Numbered from the stretch's first letter, positions 32,538-41,465 are shown. The stretch is 64,000 nt of DNA from Actinoplanes xinjiangensis (GCF_003148685.1 NZ_QGGR01000026.1:1-64000), one strand, 5' to 3'. The notes: generated by a model not told the origin, from the sequence alone. Numbers and translations: made by a program.

Positions 32538-34156
32538 ACCCGTACCTGGCGCCCGGCCTGGTCCTGGTCCTGCTGCTGACCGTGGCGATCGGGGCGTACG
32601 GCCTGCGCTTCGCCCGGACCACATCGGACTTCCTGGTCGCCTCCCGATCGGTGAGCCCGTCCTGGAACGCGGCCGCGATCAGCGGTGAATACCTGTCGGC
32701 CGCGTCCTTCCTCGGGGTGGCCGGACTGATACTGCGCTACGGCGTGGACGTGCTCTGGTACCCCGTCGGGTTCGCCGCCGGTTATCTGGCGCTGCTGCTG
32801 TTCGTGGCCGCCCCGCTGCGCCGCTCCGGGGCGTTCACCCTGCCCGACTTCTGCGAGGTACGGCTCAGGTCGACCGCGCTGCGCCGGCTGGCGACCGCGT
32901 TCGTGCTGTTCATCGGCTGTCTCTACATGCTGCCCCAGTTGCAGGGGGCCGGTCTGACGTTCGCCACGCTGACCGGTGGGTCGTACGCCTGGGGTGCCCT
33001 GGTGGTGGCCGTGGTGGTGACGGCGAACGTGGCGTTCGGCGGGATGCGGGCGATCACCTTCGTGCAGGCGTTCCAGTACTGGCTGAAGCTGACCGCTCTG
33101 GCCGTACCGATCATCTTCCTGGTCCTCCAGTGGCAGGCCGACGGCCGCCCCGCGGTGACGCCGCCGCCGGGCGCGGTCTTTCCGGCGGCGACGACCGTGA
33201 CGATCCAGCAGGACGCGGTCCTGGACGGTACCCAGCGGGTCGAGAAGGGCCAGGAGCTGCATTTCGACCAGGGCGCGCCGGTACCGACGGTGAGCACCGT
33301 GGACGCGGAGTCCGGCGACGCGTGGCTCCTGCCCGGCGGGACCGGACTGTTCTCGACCTACTCCCTGATCCTGGCGACGTTCCTCGGGACGATGGGACTC
33401 CCGCATGTGCTCGTGCGCTTCTACACCAATCCGGACGGCGCCTCGGCCCGCCGCACCACCCTCGTGGTGCTCGCCATGGTCGGCCTCTTCTACCTGCTCC
33501 CGACGGTGTACGGGGTCCTCGGCCGGATCTACACACCGCAGCTGCTGATGACCGGCAACACCGATGCGGTGGTGCTGCTGCTGCCCGAGGCGGTCCTGGG
33601 CGACGGCCATCTGGGCCGGCTGCTCGGCGCCCTGGTCACCGCGGGCGCGCTGGCCGCCTTCCTCTCCACCTCGTCCGGCCTGCTGACCAGCGTCGCCGGG
33701 GTGATCTTCACGGATGTGCTGCGACCGGGCCGCAACGGCTCGATCCGGGACTTCCGGATCGCCACCCTGCTGGCCGCGTCGGTGCCGACCGGACTGGCCC
33801 TGTTCGTGTCCGACATGGACGTCTCCCGGGTCGTCGGGCTGGCGTTCGCGGTCGCGGCGTCGAGCTTCTGCCCGCTGCTGGTGCTCGGTATCTGGTGGCG
33901 GCGGCTCACCGACGTCGGTGCGATCGCCGGCCTGATCGCCGGCGGCGGTGCGGCGATGGCGGCGGTCCTGCTGACCGTCCTGGGGCCGCCGCTGACCGGC
34001 TGGCCGGCCGAGATCATCGGGCAGCCGGCCGCCTGGACCGTGCCGCTGGCCTTCCTCGTCATGGCCGGCGTCTCCCTGGCCACCGGCCGCCGCGTCCCCC
34101 CGGACGTCGGCGCGACGATGCTGCGCCTGCACGCTCCCGAGGCCCTCCGAAGCTGA
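32534..34156 (+). CDS. Sodium:solute symporter (SSS family, acetate/monocarboxylate type)
   Basis: The 540-residue protein has about 13 membrane segments and the SSS core: FLVASRSVSPSWNAAAISGEYLSAASFLG in helix 1-2, FYTNPDGASARRT, and GALAAFLSTSSGLLTSVAGV with the Na+-site serines. A large extracytoplasmic insert (about residues 195-275) resembles that of ActP-like carriers. The substrate is probably acetate or another short monocarboxylate. It is the last gene of the operon OmpR regulator-kinase-DUF485-symporter, so the two-component system most likely controls its uptake. Confidence 0.88.
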   Translation: MNPYLAPGLVLVLLLTVAIGAYGLRFARTTSDFLVASRSVSPSWNAAAISGEYLSAASFLGVAGLILRYGVDVLWYPVGFAAGYLALLLFVAAPLRRSGAFTLPDFCEVRLRSTALRRLATAFVLFIGCLYMLPQLQGAGLTFATLTGGSYAWGALVVAVVVTANVAFGGMRAITFVQAFQYWLKLTALAVPIIFLVLQWQADGRPAVTPPPGAVFPAATTVTIQQDAVLDGTQRVEKGQELHFDQGAPVPTVSTVDAESGDAWLLPGGTGLFSTYSLILATFLGTMGLPHVLVRFYTNPDGASARRTTLVVLAMVGLFYLLPTVYGVLGRIYTPQLLMTGNTDAVVLLLPEAVLGDGHLGRLLGALVTAGALAAFLSTSSGLLTSVAGVIFTDVLRPGRNGSIRDFRIATLLAASVPTGLALFVSDMDVSRVVGLAFAVAASSFCPLLVLGIWWRRLTDVGAIAGLIAGGGAAMAAVLLTVLGPPLTGWPAEIIGQPAAWTVPLAFLVMAGVSLATGRRVPPDVGATMLRLHAPEALRS

Positions 34157-34251
34157 GTGGGCCCGGCGGCCGTACCGCCGCGGTCGTTGATTTAAGGATC
34201 TTTAATGTTGGACCCTCGACCGCGCGCCGCAACGCGCTCGTAATCCTGGGC

Positions 34252-34914
34252 ATGAGACGCACATACCGCCGCCCGGGCCAGACCGGGAACAAGCGCAAGA
34301 TCGTGATCGGTGTCGCCGTGGCCGCTCTGGTCGGCGGCGGTATCGCCGTGGGCACCGGTCTCAGCAACGCCTCCTCCGTCTGCGACGGCATGGATGCGGC
34401 GATCCGGCAGAACCAGCAGTTCATCGCCACCCAGCGGGCCAACCCGAACTCGCAGACCGAGGCCGTGGTCGCCAACCGGCAGGCGGTGATCGACCTGATC
34501 AACGTGCAGAAGAAGCAGGCGGGTTGCAGCGGCGCCGTCGCGGCTCCCCCGGCCCAGCAGGCGACCAAGCCGCCCGCGCAGCAGGCCACCAAGCCGCCGG
34601 CCCAGCAGGCGACGACTCCGCCCGCCGCCGCGCAGCCGCCCGCGAACAACGGCGGCGGCGCGGCCGGCCAGGTCGTCTGCGCGGGCTCGACGGTCACCCT
34701 CTCCGGTGAGGGCGGCGCCCCGGCCGCGTCCAGCGGCACCTTCCCGATCGGCACCACGCTGCGGGTGAAGAACCTGGACAACAACAAGAGCATCACGGTC
34801 AAGGTGGCCAGCACGTCGGGCAGCTGCATCCTGCTCAACAACGCCGCCTTCGAAGAGGTCCGGGAGCCGGGCAAGTTCCTGATCCGGCGGGCGGTCATCG
34901 AGCGGGTCGGTTGA
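34252..34914 (+). CDS. Exported protein with RlpA-like double-psi beta-barrel
   Basis: The 220-residue protein has a basic N-terminus and one export/anchor helix (about 16-38). A Cys-containing helical region follows (VCDGMDAAIRQNQ to KKQAGCSG), then a linker of three PPAQQATK repeats with Pro/Ala. The C-terminal domain resembles the double-psi beta-barrel of RlpA/expansin proteins: GTTLRVKNLDNNKSITVKV, ILLNNAAFEEV and FLIRRAVIERV. RlpA-like proteins bind or cut peptidoglycan glycan strands; the catalytic Asp is not evident here. The ATG at 34252 is the family-plausible start. A strong terminator follows. Confidence 0.75.
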   Translation: MRRTYRRPGQTGNKRKIVIGVAVAALVGGGIAVGTGLSNASSVCDGMDAAIRQNQQFIATQRANPNSQTEAVVANRQAVIDLINVQKKQAGCSGAVAAPPAQQATKPPAQQATKPPAQQATTPPAAAQPPANNGGGAAGQVVCAGSTVTLSGEGGAPAASSGTFPIGTTLRVKNLDNNKSITVKVASTSGSCILLNNAAFEEVREPGKFLIRRAVIERVG

Positions 34915-34920
34915 TCGGTT

Positions 34921-34950
34921 CGGGCGGTCCGGGTGTTTCCGGACCGCCCG
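34921..34950 (+). terminator. Intrinsic terminator after RlpA-like gene
   Basis: CGGGCGGTCCGG at 34921-34932 pairs perfectly with CCGGACCGCCCG at 34939-34950 across a 6-base loop, 7 nt after the stop codon. The ABC gene start follows 21 nt later. Confidence 0.8.
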
Positions 34951-34971
34951 CCGGCCCGATACGTTCTTTTC

Positions 34972-35754
34972 ATGAGCGTTCCGGCACAGCGTCCGCCCGA
35001 CGGCGGCACGGCGGCGATGTCGCTACGCGGGCTCGTCAAACACTTCGACACCCGGCTGGCGGTCTCCGGCGTGAGCCTGGAGGTGCCGGCCGGTTCGTTC
35101 TTCGGCCTGCTGGGCCCCAACGGGGCCGGCAAGACCACCACCCTCTCCATGGCGGTGGGCCTGCTGCGGCCCGACCAGGGCGAGGCCGTCCTTCTGGGGT
35201 ACGACGTCTGGCGCGCCCCCGCCGAAGCGAAGGCCCTGGTCGGGGTTCTGCCGGACGGTGTGCGGATGTTCGACCGGCTGAGCGGCGCGGAGCTGCTCGC
35301 CTATCACGGTCTGCTGCGCGGCATGCCCGCCGACGTCGTCGATCAGCGGGCCCGTGACCTGCTCGACGTGCTGGAGCTGGGCAGCGGCAACCGCACTCTG
35401 GTGGTCGACTACTCGGCCGGCATGAAGAAGAAGATCGGCCTGGCCTGTGCCCTGTTGCACGCGCCCCGGCTGCTGGTGCTGGACGAGCCGTTCGAGGCGG
35501 TCGATCCGGTGTCGGCGGCGCTGATCCGGGACATCCTTCACCGGTATGTGTCCGGCGGCGGCACCGTCGTCTTCTCCAGTCACGTGCTGGAGGTGGTGGA
35601 GCGGCTCTGCTCGCACGTGGCGATCATGTCGGACGGGGTTCTGCGGATGTGCGGGACACTGACGGAGGTGCGTGGCGAGCGCTCACTTCAGGACGTGTTC
35701 GTCCAGGTCGTCGGGGGCCGGGTGGCCACCGGGTCGGAACTCGCGTGGCTTTGA
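34972..35754 (+). CDS. ABC transporter ATP-binding protein
   Basis: The 260-residue protein is a single nucleotide-binding domain: Walker A GPNGAGKTT, Walker B LLVLDEPFEAVD, H-loop SSHVLEV. The signature motif is YSAGMKKK rather than LSGGQ, a variation typical of ABC-2 type exporters of unknown substrate. The permease gene overlaps it by 10 nt, so the two form a transporter. The ATG at 34972 follows the upstream terminator immediately. Confidence 0.9.
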   Translation: MSVPAQRPPDGGTAAMSLRGLVKHFDTRLAVSGVSLEVPAGSFFGLLGPNGAGKTTTLSMAVGLLRPDQGEAVLLGYDVWRAPAEAKALVGVLPDGVRMFDRLSGAELLAYHGLLRGMPADVVDQRARDLLDVLELGSGNRTLVVDYSAGMKKKIGLACALLHAPRLLVLDEPFEAVDPVSAALIRDILHRYVSGGGTVVFSSHVLEVVERLCSHVAIMSDGVLRMCGTLTEVRGERSLQDVFVQVVGGRVATGSELAWL

Positions 35755-37349
35755 CCCCCACCGCCGGGCGGGTCCCGGTCTGGGCGTTCGTCCGGCTGAA
35801 GCTGCGGATCACCGGTAACGGTCTGCGCGGCCGGCCGGCCCGGATCGTCATGTTCGTCCTCGGCCTGGTCGCCGCCTGCTTCTTCGCGATCCTCGGGCAC
35901 GCCGTCTTCGCCCTGCCCGGTCTGCTGGACCGGCCGGAGGCGGGGGAGATCCTGTTCCCGTTCGGCGGGGCGGTGCTGATCCTCGGCTGGGTGTTCCTGC
36001 CACTGCTCTTCTTCGGCGTCGACAACACCCTCGATCCGGCCCAGTTCGCGCTGCTGCCACTGCGCCGGCGCACCCTGATCACCGGGATGGGCGCGGCCGC
36101 GCTGGCCGGTCTTCCGGCGCTGGCGACGTTCGCCGCCACCCTCGGCATGGTGACCTCGGCGGCCCAGATCGGCGGGTTCGGAGCGGCTCTCGCGGGGTTC
36201 ACCGGGGTGGTGCTGGGGCTGCTGTTCTGTGTGGTGCTGAGCCGGGCGGTGATCAGCGCGTTCGCCACCGCGCTGCGCTCCCGGCGGGCCCGTGACCTGG
36301 CCACCATCATGCTCGCGGTGGTGGCCGCGTCGATCGGGCCGCTGGAACTGACCCTGCTCGGGGTGCTGAACCGGGCGGACTGGGAGTCGGTCGAGGTGAT
36401 CGCCCAGGTGACCGGGTGGACGCCCTTCGGTGCCCCGTACACGATGGGTCTCGATGTCGCGGCGGGCCGGGCGTGGGCCGTACCCCTCAAGGTCCTGATC
36501 GTCGTGATCGCCGTCGGCGGTCTGCTCTGGTGGTGGAGTCGGACGGTGGAGCAGGCGATGGTCGGTGCGGCGGGCGGACCGGGGCGGGGCCGGGCCGGGA
36601 CGTCCGACGGTCGCGGGCCGGTGGAGCAGCTGTTGTTCCGCTGGTCGCCGCGGAGCCGTTTCGGTGCGCTGACGGCGCGGGAGATCCGTTACTGGTGGCG
36701 GGAGACGCGGCGGCGTGCCGCGCTGGTCACTCTCGGCATGGCCGGCGTCTTCCTGCCGCTGTCCACCGCCTTCGCCGGTGGTGCGGGCAGCGCCACCGGC
36801 CTCGCGTTCGTCGTCGGCGCCATCGCCCCGATCGCTCTGGCCAACCAGTTCGGGTACGAGGGCAGCGCCTATGCCACCAACCTGGCCACCGGCGTTCCGG
36901 GGCGCCTGGAGGTGCACTCGCGGGCTGCCGCCCATGCCCTGTTCACGGTGCCGTTGCTGCTGCTCGTGGCGGTGGTGACCGCCGTTCTGGAGCGCCGGCC
37001 GGCGGACATCGCGCCCCAGCTCGGCACACTGCTGGCCACCTACGGTGCGGGCCTGGCGCTGGTGATGCCGATCTCGGTACGGGCCGCCTACGCGCTGCCG
37101 GACACGACCGCCCCGTTCTCGCTGTCGTCGGGTGGCGGGTTCAGCAAGACGCTACCCGGCGTGGCCGCACTCTTCGGCGCTCTGATCGCCGGTGTGCCGG
37201 TGCTGGTGCTGACCCTGTGGTGGCCGTGGCTGGGACTCCCGGTGGGCCTGGTCTACGGGGTGGGCGCCTACCTGCTCGGCGCACACCTGGCCGGTGCGAT
37301 GCTGGACCGCCGGATGCCCGAGTTGCTGGCGGCCGTGACACCGCGCTGA
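35745..37349 (+). CDS. ABC-2-like transporter permease
   Basis: The 534-residue protein has about 12-14 hydrophobic segments in two halves separated by a charged cytosolic loop (residues 270-315, SPRSRFGALTAREIRYWWRE). It starts at a GTG at 35745 overlapping the ATPase stop. The duplicated half structure, with no substrate-binding protein gene, points to an exporter. Pairing with the upstream ATPase is secure from overlap; substrate is not known. Confidence 0.85.
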   Translation: MALTPTAGRVPVWAFVRLKLRITGNGLRGRPARIVMFVLGLVAACFFAILGHAVFALPGLLDRPEAGEILFPFGGAVLILGWVFLPLLFFGVDNTLDPAQFALLPLRRRTLITGMGAAALAGLPALATFAATLGMVTSAAQIGGFGAALAGFTGVVLGLLFCVVLSRAVISAFATALRSRRARDLATIMLAVVAASIGPLELTLLGVLNRADWESVEVIAQVTGWTPFGAPYTMGLDVAAGRAWAVPLKVLIVVIAVGGLLWWWSRTVEQAMVGAAGGPGRGRAGTSDGRGPVEQLLFRWSPRSRFGALTAREIRYWWRETRRRAALVTLGMAGVFLPLSTAFAGGAGSATGLAFVVGAIAPIALANQFGYEGSAYATNLATGVPGRLEVHSRAAAHALFTVPLLLLVAVVTAVLERRPADIAPQLGTLLATYGAGLALVMPISVRAAYALPDTTAPFSLSSGGGFSKTLPGVAALFGALIAGVPVLVLTLWWPWLGLPVGLVYGVGAYLLGAHLAGAMLDRRMPELLAAVTPR

Positions 37350-37405
37350 CCGTCTTCGGTCGGCCTCGGGGCGTCGCGTGACTCCGCCGGCCGACGGCGA
37401 AGAGG

Positions 37406-37633
37406 TCAGCGGAGGTGGCGCAGACCGTCGCGTCTGACGAAGATGACCCGCCGCTCGGTCGCCTCCCCGGTGGGTCCCAGCACGTAGCCGTCGATCCACA
37501 GCCAGCCGTCGTAGGTGATCCGCGGGTCGACCCGGATGACCCGGAAGGTCAGCGCCCGCGCCCCGGCGAACTGGACACTGGCCGCCGCGCCCACATGGAG
37601 CACCTCCCCGGCCCGGGGCAACGCGTCGCTGAT
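37406..37633 (-). CDS. Small conserved protein, paralogue A (possible ATC start)
   Basis: A 75-residue reading ends at 37406 and is clearly paralogous to the gene at 38458-38703. Shared features are H-V-G-x2-A-S-V-Q-F near the N-terminus, then FRVIRVD-x-R-x-TYDGW-x-W and GYVL, and a Lys/Arg-rich tail. The alignment places the start at an ATC at 37633, seven bases behind GGAGG. An in-frame ATG at 37696 would lie beyond a 17-bp palindrome that looks like an operator. So either a rare ATC start is used, the ATG is used through the operator, or the gene is decaying. Function unknown; it is divergent from a GntR regulator. Confidence 0.6.
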   Translation of the reverse strand: MSDALPRAGEVLHVGAAASVQFAGARALTFRVIRVDPRITYDGWLWIDGYVLGPTGEATERRVIFVRRDGLRHLR

Positions 37634-37664
37634 GGTCCGCCTCCCATCCTCGCCGCTTCCGACA

Positions 37665-37681
37665 TTACACAAATTGTGTAA
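37665..37681. promoter_or_regulatory. Perfect palindrome, likely GntR operator
   Basis: TTACACAAATTGTGTAA is an exact palindrome around one central base. It lies between paralogue A and the GntR regulator, 49 nt before the regulator's start. It is unusually A/T-rich for this genome and stands where a divergent operator would. Assignment to the GntR protein is inference. Confidence 0.6.
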
Positions 37682-37729
37682 ACCGGCGACACTCATGGAT
37701 CGTCCACTTTCGAGCGACGATGCGGCAGC

Positions 37730-38482
37730 ATGATCCTCATGAGCGGTCCCGATCCCGAGATACCCGACGACCGGCATCGATCCCGTCAGCGCCAGCTCGC
37801 CGGTGACCTGCGGGCCCTGATCCTCGCCGGCGACATCGGCCCGGACCAGCGGCTCCCCAGCACCGCCGAGTTGACCCGTCGCTACGCGGTCAACAACCAG
37901 ACCGTCACCCGGGCGCTCGCCATCCTCAAGGCGGAGGGCCTGGTCACCGGCCACAGGGGACGCTCGGTGGTCTCCACCCGCCGCCGGCCGGCCGTGGTGC
38001 GGGCCGGTCACCACCCGGCGCCGGTGACGCCCGGCCGGGAGGCGGTGACCCGTCTGCTCGACGTGGGCGAGACGGGTGCGCCGGCTCAGGTCGCGCGGGC
38101 CTTCGGCATCCCGGACGGCGATCCGGTCGCGGTCCGGCACCAGATGCTCGTGCTGGACACCGAACCCGCCGAGCTCATCTGGACATACCACCCGACCGGG
38201 ATCGCCCGGGGCACCGCACTGACCGAGAACCGGCGGCTGCGCGGCGGTTCTCCGGCCGTCCTGGCCGCGCTCGGGCACCCGCTGCGGCACGCGGTCGACC
38301 AGGTCTCGGTCCGGCCTGCCACGGTCGCCGAGTTCATCGCGCTGCAACTGACCGGGGACATCCCGGTGCTGCGGCAGTTCCGGGTCGCCTACACCGACGG
38401 CGACCGGCCGATCGAGGTGACCGTCATGATCAAAGCCGGCCAGCAGTTCGAGATCCGTTACGAGTTGCCGTCGCCGGGCTGA
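37730..38482 (+). CDS. GntR-family regulator with UTRA domain (HutC type)
   Basis: The 250-residue protein has a GntR winged helix (about 18-82: QLAGDLRALILAGDI, LPSTAELTRRYAVNNQTVTRALAIL, GLVTGHRGRSVV) and a C-terminal UTRA effector domain (PVAVRHQMLVLD, RLRGGSPAVLAAL, LRQFRVAYTDGDRPIEVTVM). HutC-type members answer to sugars or small acids. The start is the ATG at 37730 or 37739. It is flanked by two paralogous small genes, both on the opposite strand: one divergent from its 5' end, one overlapping its 3' end by 25 nt. It probably regulates the divergent small gene and possibly the other. Confidence 0.88.
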   Translation: MILMSGPDPEIPDDRHRSRQRQLAGDLRALILAGDIGPDQRLPSTAELTRRYAVNNQTVTRALAILKAEGLVTGHRGRSVVSTRRRPAVVRAGHHPAPVTPGREAVTRLLDVGETGAPAQVARAFGIPDGDPVAVRHQMLVLDTEPAELIWTYHPTGIARGTALTENRRLRGGSPAVLAALGHPLRHAVDQVSVRPATVAEFIALQLTGDIPVLRQFRVAYTDGDRPIEVTVMIKAGQQFEIRYELPSPG

Positions 38483-38703
38483 CCGCGCCGCAGACCCACC
38501 TCGCGGACGAAGATGCGCCGCCGCTGGAGTGCGCCGCCCGCCTGATCGAGGACGTAACCCTCCAGCCAGATCCAGCCGTCATAGGTGGCCCGCGTGTCGA
38601 CCCGGATGACCCGGAAGATCAGCGCACGGTCGCCGGAGAACTGGACGCTCGCCTCCGGGCCGACGTGAACGACGTCCCCGGGCCGCAGCATCACCTGACT
38701 CAT
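38458..38703 (-). CDS. Small conserved protein, paralogue B
   Basis: The 81-residue product starts MSQVMLRPGDVVHVG, preceded by GAGAG directly before the ATG. It shares with paralogue A the segments ASVQF, FRVIRVD, TYDGW and a basic C-terminus. Compact, all-beta-like, no signal peptide. I cannot name a family. Its 3' end overlaps the GntR gene on the other strand. The upstream side contains TTGATCAATTGA, two interlocked short palindromes at 38720-38731. Confidence 0.7.
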   Translation of the reverse strand: MSQVMLRPGDVVHVGPEASVQFSGDRALIFRVIRVDTRATYDGWIWLEGYVLDQAGGALQRRRIFVREVGLRRGQPGDGNS

Positions 38704-38776
38704 CTCTCGAAAATAGTAGTTGATCAATTGAATCGGGTAGCCGCATGCGCAATCTGTAATCCCCGAGAATGATCGG

Positions 38777-39301
38777 ATGACGACCGACGAGCCGGGTGGC
38801 CGCATCCACTCCACCGATCCCTTCGCCGTTCCGGAGACCGGGAAGTCCCAGGTGCGGCGCCTCCGCGGGCGGTTCGCCGCGACCGTGACCCTGTGGACGG
38901 CGCCCGGCCCGGCGGGCCTCACCGTGTCCTCCGCGATGATCGCCGACGGCGACCCCGGCCGGGTACTCGGCCTGATCGACGAGGAGAGCGACTTCTGGGA
39001 GGCCGTCTCGGCGGCCGGGCGATTCGCGGTCACCCCGCTCGCACCCGACGACCGGCAACTCGCCGACCGGTTCGCCGGCCTCTTCCCGGCACCGGGTGGG
39101 CTGTTCGCGTCCGGAGAGTGGGAGCAGACCGCGTACGGTCCGGTGCCCGCCGGCGCCACCACCTGGGCCGGGTGTGTCCTGGACAGCAGCCGCCCGTGCG
39201 GGTGGGCCGTGCTACTCGACGGGGTGATCGAGACGGTGCGGACCGGCTCCGGCGGGCCTCCTCTGGTCCACTACCGGGGTAGGTACACCGAGCTAGTCTG
39301 A
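38777..39301 (+). CDS. Flavin reductase-like (DIM6/NTAB) FMN-binding protein
   Basis: The 174-residue protein has the split-barrel flavin reductase fold: LRGRFAATVTLWTA, GLTVSSAMIADGDPGRVLGLID, SAAGRFAVTPLAPDDRQLADRFAG, and a C-terminal PLVHYRGRYTEL. The family binds FMN and passes electrons from NAD(P)H to flavin or a partner monooxygenase. No monooxygenase is adjacent. The ATG is at 38777. A hairpin terminator overlaps its stop codon. Confidence 0.85.
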   Translation: MTTDEPGGRIHSTDPFAVPETGKSQVRRLRGRFAATVTLWTAPGPAGLTVSSAMIADGDPGRVLGLIDEESDFWEAVSAAGRFAVTPLAPDDRQLADRFAGLFPAPGGLFASGEWEQTAYGPVPAGATTWAGCVLDSSRPCGWAVLLDGVIETVRTGSGGPPLVHYRGRYTELV

Positions 39302-39322
39302 CTGCCGCTCAGCGCAGTCAGA
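39296..39322 (+). terminator. Terminator overlapping flavin reductase stop
   Basis: GTCTGACTGC at 39296-39305 pairs perfectly with GCAGTCAGAC at 39313-39322 across a 7-base loop. The stem begins inside the last codons. Confidence 0.7.
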
Positions 39323-39355
39323 CCACCACTCAGCGCAGACCCCGACCGGCGGACG

Positions 39356-39778
39356 GTGACACGACTCACTCCTTCGTACGGTGCCGGAAAGTCAGCTCCC
39401 ACGAAGGTGGTGAATCCCGTGCCGGCATCCGCCGAGAGATACCTCGAAGTGCAGCGCTCCGAGGAGTTCGCTCAACTGCGCCATCGACTGCGCAGCTACA
39501 TCTTCCCCACGACGGTTGCGTTCATCGTCTGGTACTCGCTCTACGTACTGCTCTCCGCGTACGCGCGGGACTTCATGGCGATCAAGGTGATCGGCAACAT
39601 CAACGTGGCGCTGATCTTCGGCGTCCTCCAGTTCGTCTCGACCTTCGGGATCGCGTGGCACTACTCGCGGTACGCCGCGCAGAAGCTGGACCCGCTCGCC
39701 GATGCCCTCTACAAGGAGCTGGAGGACGGTCCGTCGACCGAGCCCGCGGCCACCACGCCCGACGGGGGTAAGGCCTGA
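39356..39778 (+). CDS. DUF485 family protein, ActP partner
   Basis: The product (140 residues from the GTG at 39356) has two membrane helices around FIVWYSLYVLLSAY and ALIFGVLQFVSTFGIAWHYS, with the DUF485 hallmark LRHRLRSYIFPTTVAF. These proteins accompany ActP. The GTG at 39419 (MPASAERYLEV), behind AAGGTGGTG, may be the true start. The symporter ATG overlaps its TGA by one base. Confidence 0.88.
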   Translation: MTRLTPSYGAGKSAPTKVVNPVPASAERYLEVQRSEEFAQLRHRLRSYIFPTTVAFIVWYSLYVLLSAYARDFMAIKVIGNINVALIFGVLQFVSTFGIAWHYSRYAAQKLDPLADALYKELEDGPSTEPAATTPDGGKA

Positions 39779-41451
39779 TGGCTGCACAGATCCTCGCGGC
39801 CGAGTCCGCTGCCAGCTCCCGCTCGCTGACCATCACGCTGTTCCTGGTCTTCGTGGCGATCACCCTGGCGATCACCATCTGGGCCAGCCGGCAGACCAAG
39901 ACGGCCACCGACTTCTACGCCGGCGGCCGGCAGTTCTCCGGTTTCCAGAACGGTATGGCGATCGGCGGCGACTACATGTCCGCCGCATCGTTCCTCGGCA
40001 TCGCCGGCATCATCGCCCTGTACGGCTACGACGGCTTCCTCTACTCGATCGGCTTCCTGGTCGCCTGGCTGGTGGCGCTGCTGCTGGTCGCCGAGTTCCT
40101 GCGCAACTCGGGCCGGTTCACCATGGCCGACGTGCTGGCGTTCCGGATGCGGCAGCGCCCGGTCCGGACCGCGGCCAGCGTCTCCACCATCGTGGTGTCG
40201 ATCTTCTACCTGATCGCCCAGATGGTCGGCGCCGGCGCCCTGGTCTCGCTGCTGCTCGGCATCAAGCCGGGCGCCACGTTCCTGGGCATGGACGCGAACA
40301 CCGCCAAGGTCGCCACGATCATCCTGGTCGGCGCCCTGATGATCACCTACGTGACGGTCGGTGGCATGAAGGGCACCACCTACGTGCAGATCGTCAAGGC
40401 GTTCATGCTGATGGGCGGCGCCCTGATCATGGTGCTGATGGTGCTGGCGCACTACAGGTTCAACCTGTCCGCGCTGCTCGGTGACGCCGCCGCCCAGTCC
40501 GGCAAGGGCGCCGCGTTCCTAGAACCGGGCCTGCGCTACGGCGTCGAGACCGCGGGCGACGCGGCCAAGACGTTCTACAGCAAGATGGACCTGCTCTCGC
40601 TGGGTCTCGCGCTGGTCCTCGGCACCGCCGGCCTGCCGCACATCCTGACCCGCTTCTACACCGTGCCGACCAGCCGGATCGCGCGCAAGAGCGTGCTCTG
40701 GGCGATCGGCATCATCGGCACGTTCTACCTGTTCACCCTGGCTCTGGGCTTCGGCGCGGCGGCTCTGGTGGGCGGCGCGAACATCACCGCGCAGGACAAG
40801 GCCGGCAACACCGCGGCCCCGCAACTCGCCCAGCAGCTCGGTATCGACTACCTCGGTGGCGACACCGGCGGCGCGATCATGCTGGCGGTCATCGCGGCGG
40901 TCGCCTTCGCCACCATCCTGGCCGTGGTCGCCGGTCTCACCCTGGCCTCGTCGTCGAGCCTCGCGCACGACTTCTACGCCAGCGTGATCAAGCGGGGCAA
41001 CGCGTCCGAGCGGGAGGAGGTCCGGGTCGCCCGGTTCTCCGCCCTGTTCATCGGTGCGGTCGCCATCGCCCTGTCGATCTTCGCGCAGAGCCTGAACGTC
41101 GCCTTCCTCGTGGCGCTCGCGTTCGCGGTGGCGGCGTCGGCGAACCTGCCGGCGATCCTCTACAGCCTGTTCTGGCGGCGGTTCAACACCGCGGGGGCAC
41201 TCTGGTCCATCTACGGCGGTCTGAGCTCCGCGGTGCTCCTGGTGTTCTTCTCGCCGGTGGTGTCCGGCTCGGCCACCGCGATGTTCCCGAACGAGGACTG
41301 GCACTTCTTCCCGCTGTCGAACCCGGGCATCATCTCGATCCCGCTCGGCTTCTTCTTCGGCTGGCTCGGCACGGTCCTCTCCAAGGAGACCGACCCGGAG
41401 AAGTACGCGGAACTCGAGGTCCGGTCCGTGACCGGCCACGGAGCACACTGA
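39778..41451 (+). CDS. actP: Cation:acetate symporter ActP
   Basis: The 557-residue SSS-family protein has about 13 membrane segments with TDFYAGGRQFSGFQNGMAIGGDYMSAASFLG at the Na+/substrate site, LPHILTRFYTVP, and LASSSSLAHDFYASVI. The order and composition match bacterial ActP, which imports acetate and similar short acids with sodium. It follows a DUF485 gene (overlap 1 nt), a standard pairing. A 13-bp perfect terminator stands 14 nt downstream. It is the second SSS/DUF485 pair in the window, less than 6 kb from the first. Confidence 0.92.
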   Translation: MAAQILAAESAASSRSLTITLFLVFVAITLAITIWASRQTKTATDFYAGGRQFSGFQNGMAIGGDYMSAASFLGIAGIIALYGYDGFLYSIGFLVAWLVALLLVAEFLRNSGRFTMADVLAFRMRQRPVRTAASVSTIVVSIFYLIAQMVGAGALVSLLLGIKPGATFLGMDANTAKVATIILVGALMITYVTVGGMKGTTYVQIVKAFMLMGGALIMVLMVLAHYRFNLSALLGDAAAQSGKGAAFLEPGLRYGVETAGDAAKTFYSKMDLLSLGLALVLGTAGLPHILTRFYTVPTSRIARKSVLWAIGIIGTFYLFTLALGFGAAALVGGANITAQDKAGNTAAPQLAQQLGIDYLGGDTGGAIMLAVIAAVAFATILAVVAGLTLASSSSLAHDFYASVIKRGNASEREEVRVARFSALFIGAVAIALSIFAQSLNVAFLVALAFAVAASANLPAILYSLFWRRFNTAGALWSIYGGLSSAVLLVFFSPVVSGSATAMFPNEDWHFFPLSNPGIISIPLGFFFGWLGTVLSKETDPEKYAELEVRSVTGHGAH

Positions 41452-41465
41452 CCCTGCTCGCAGTG

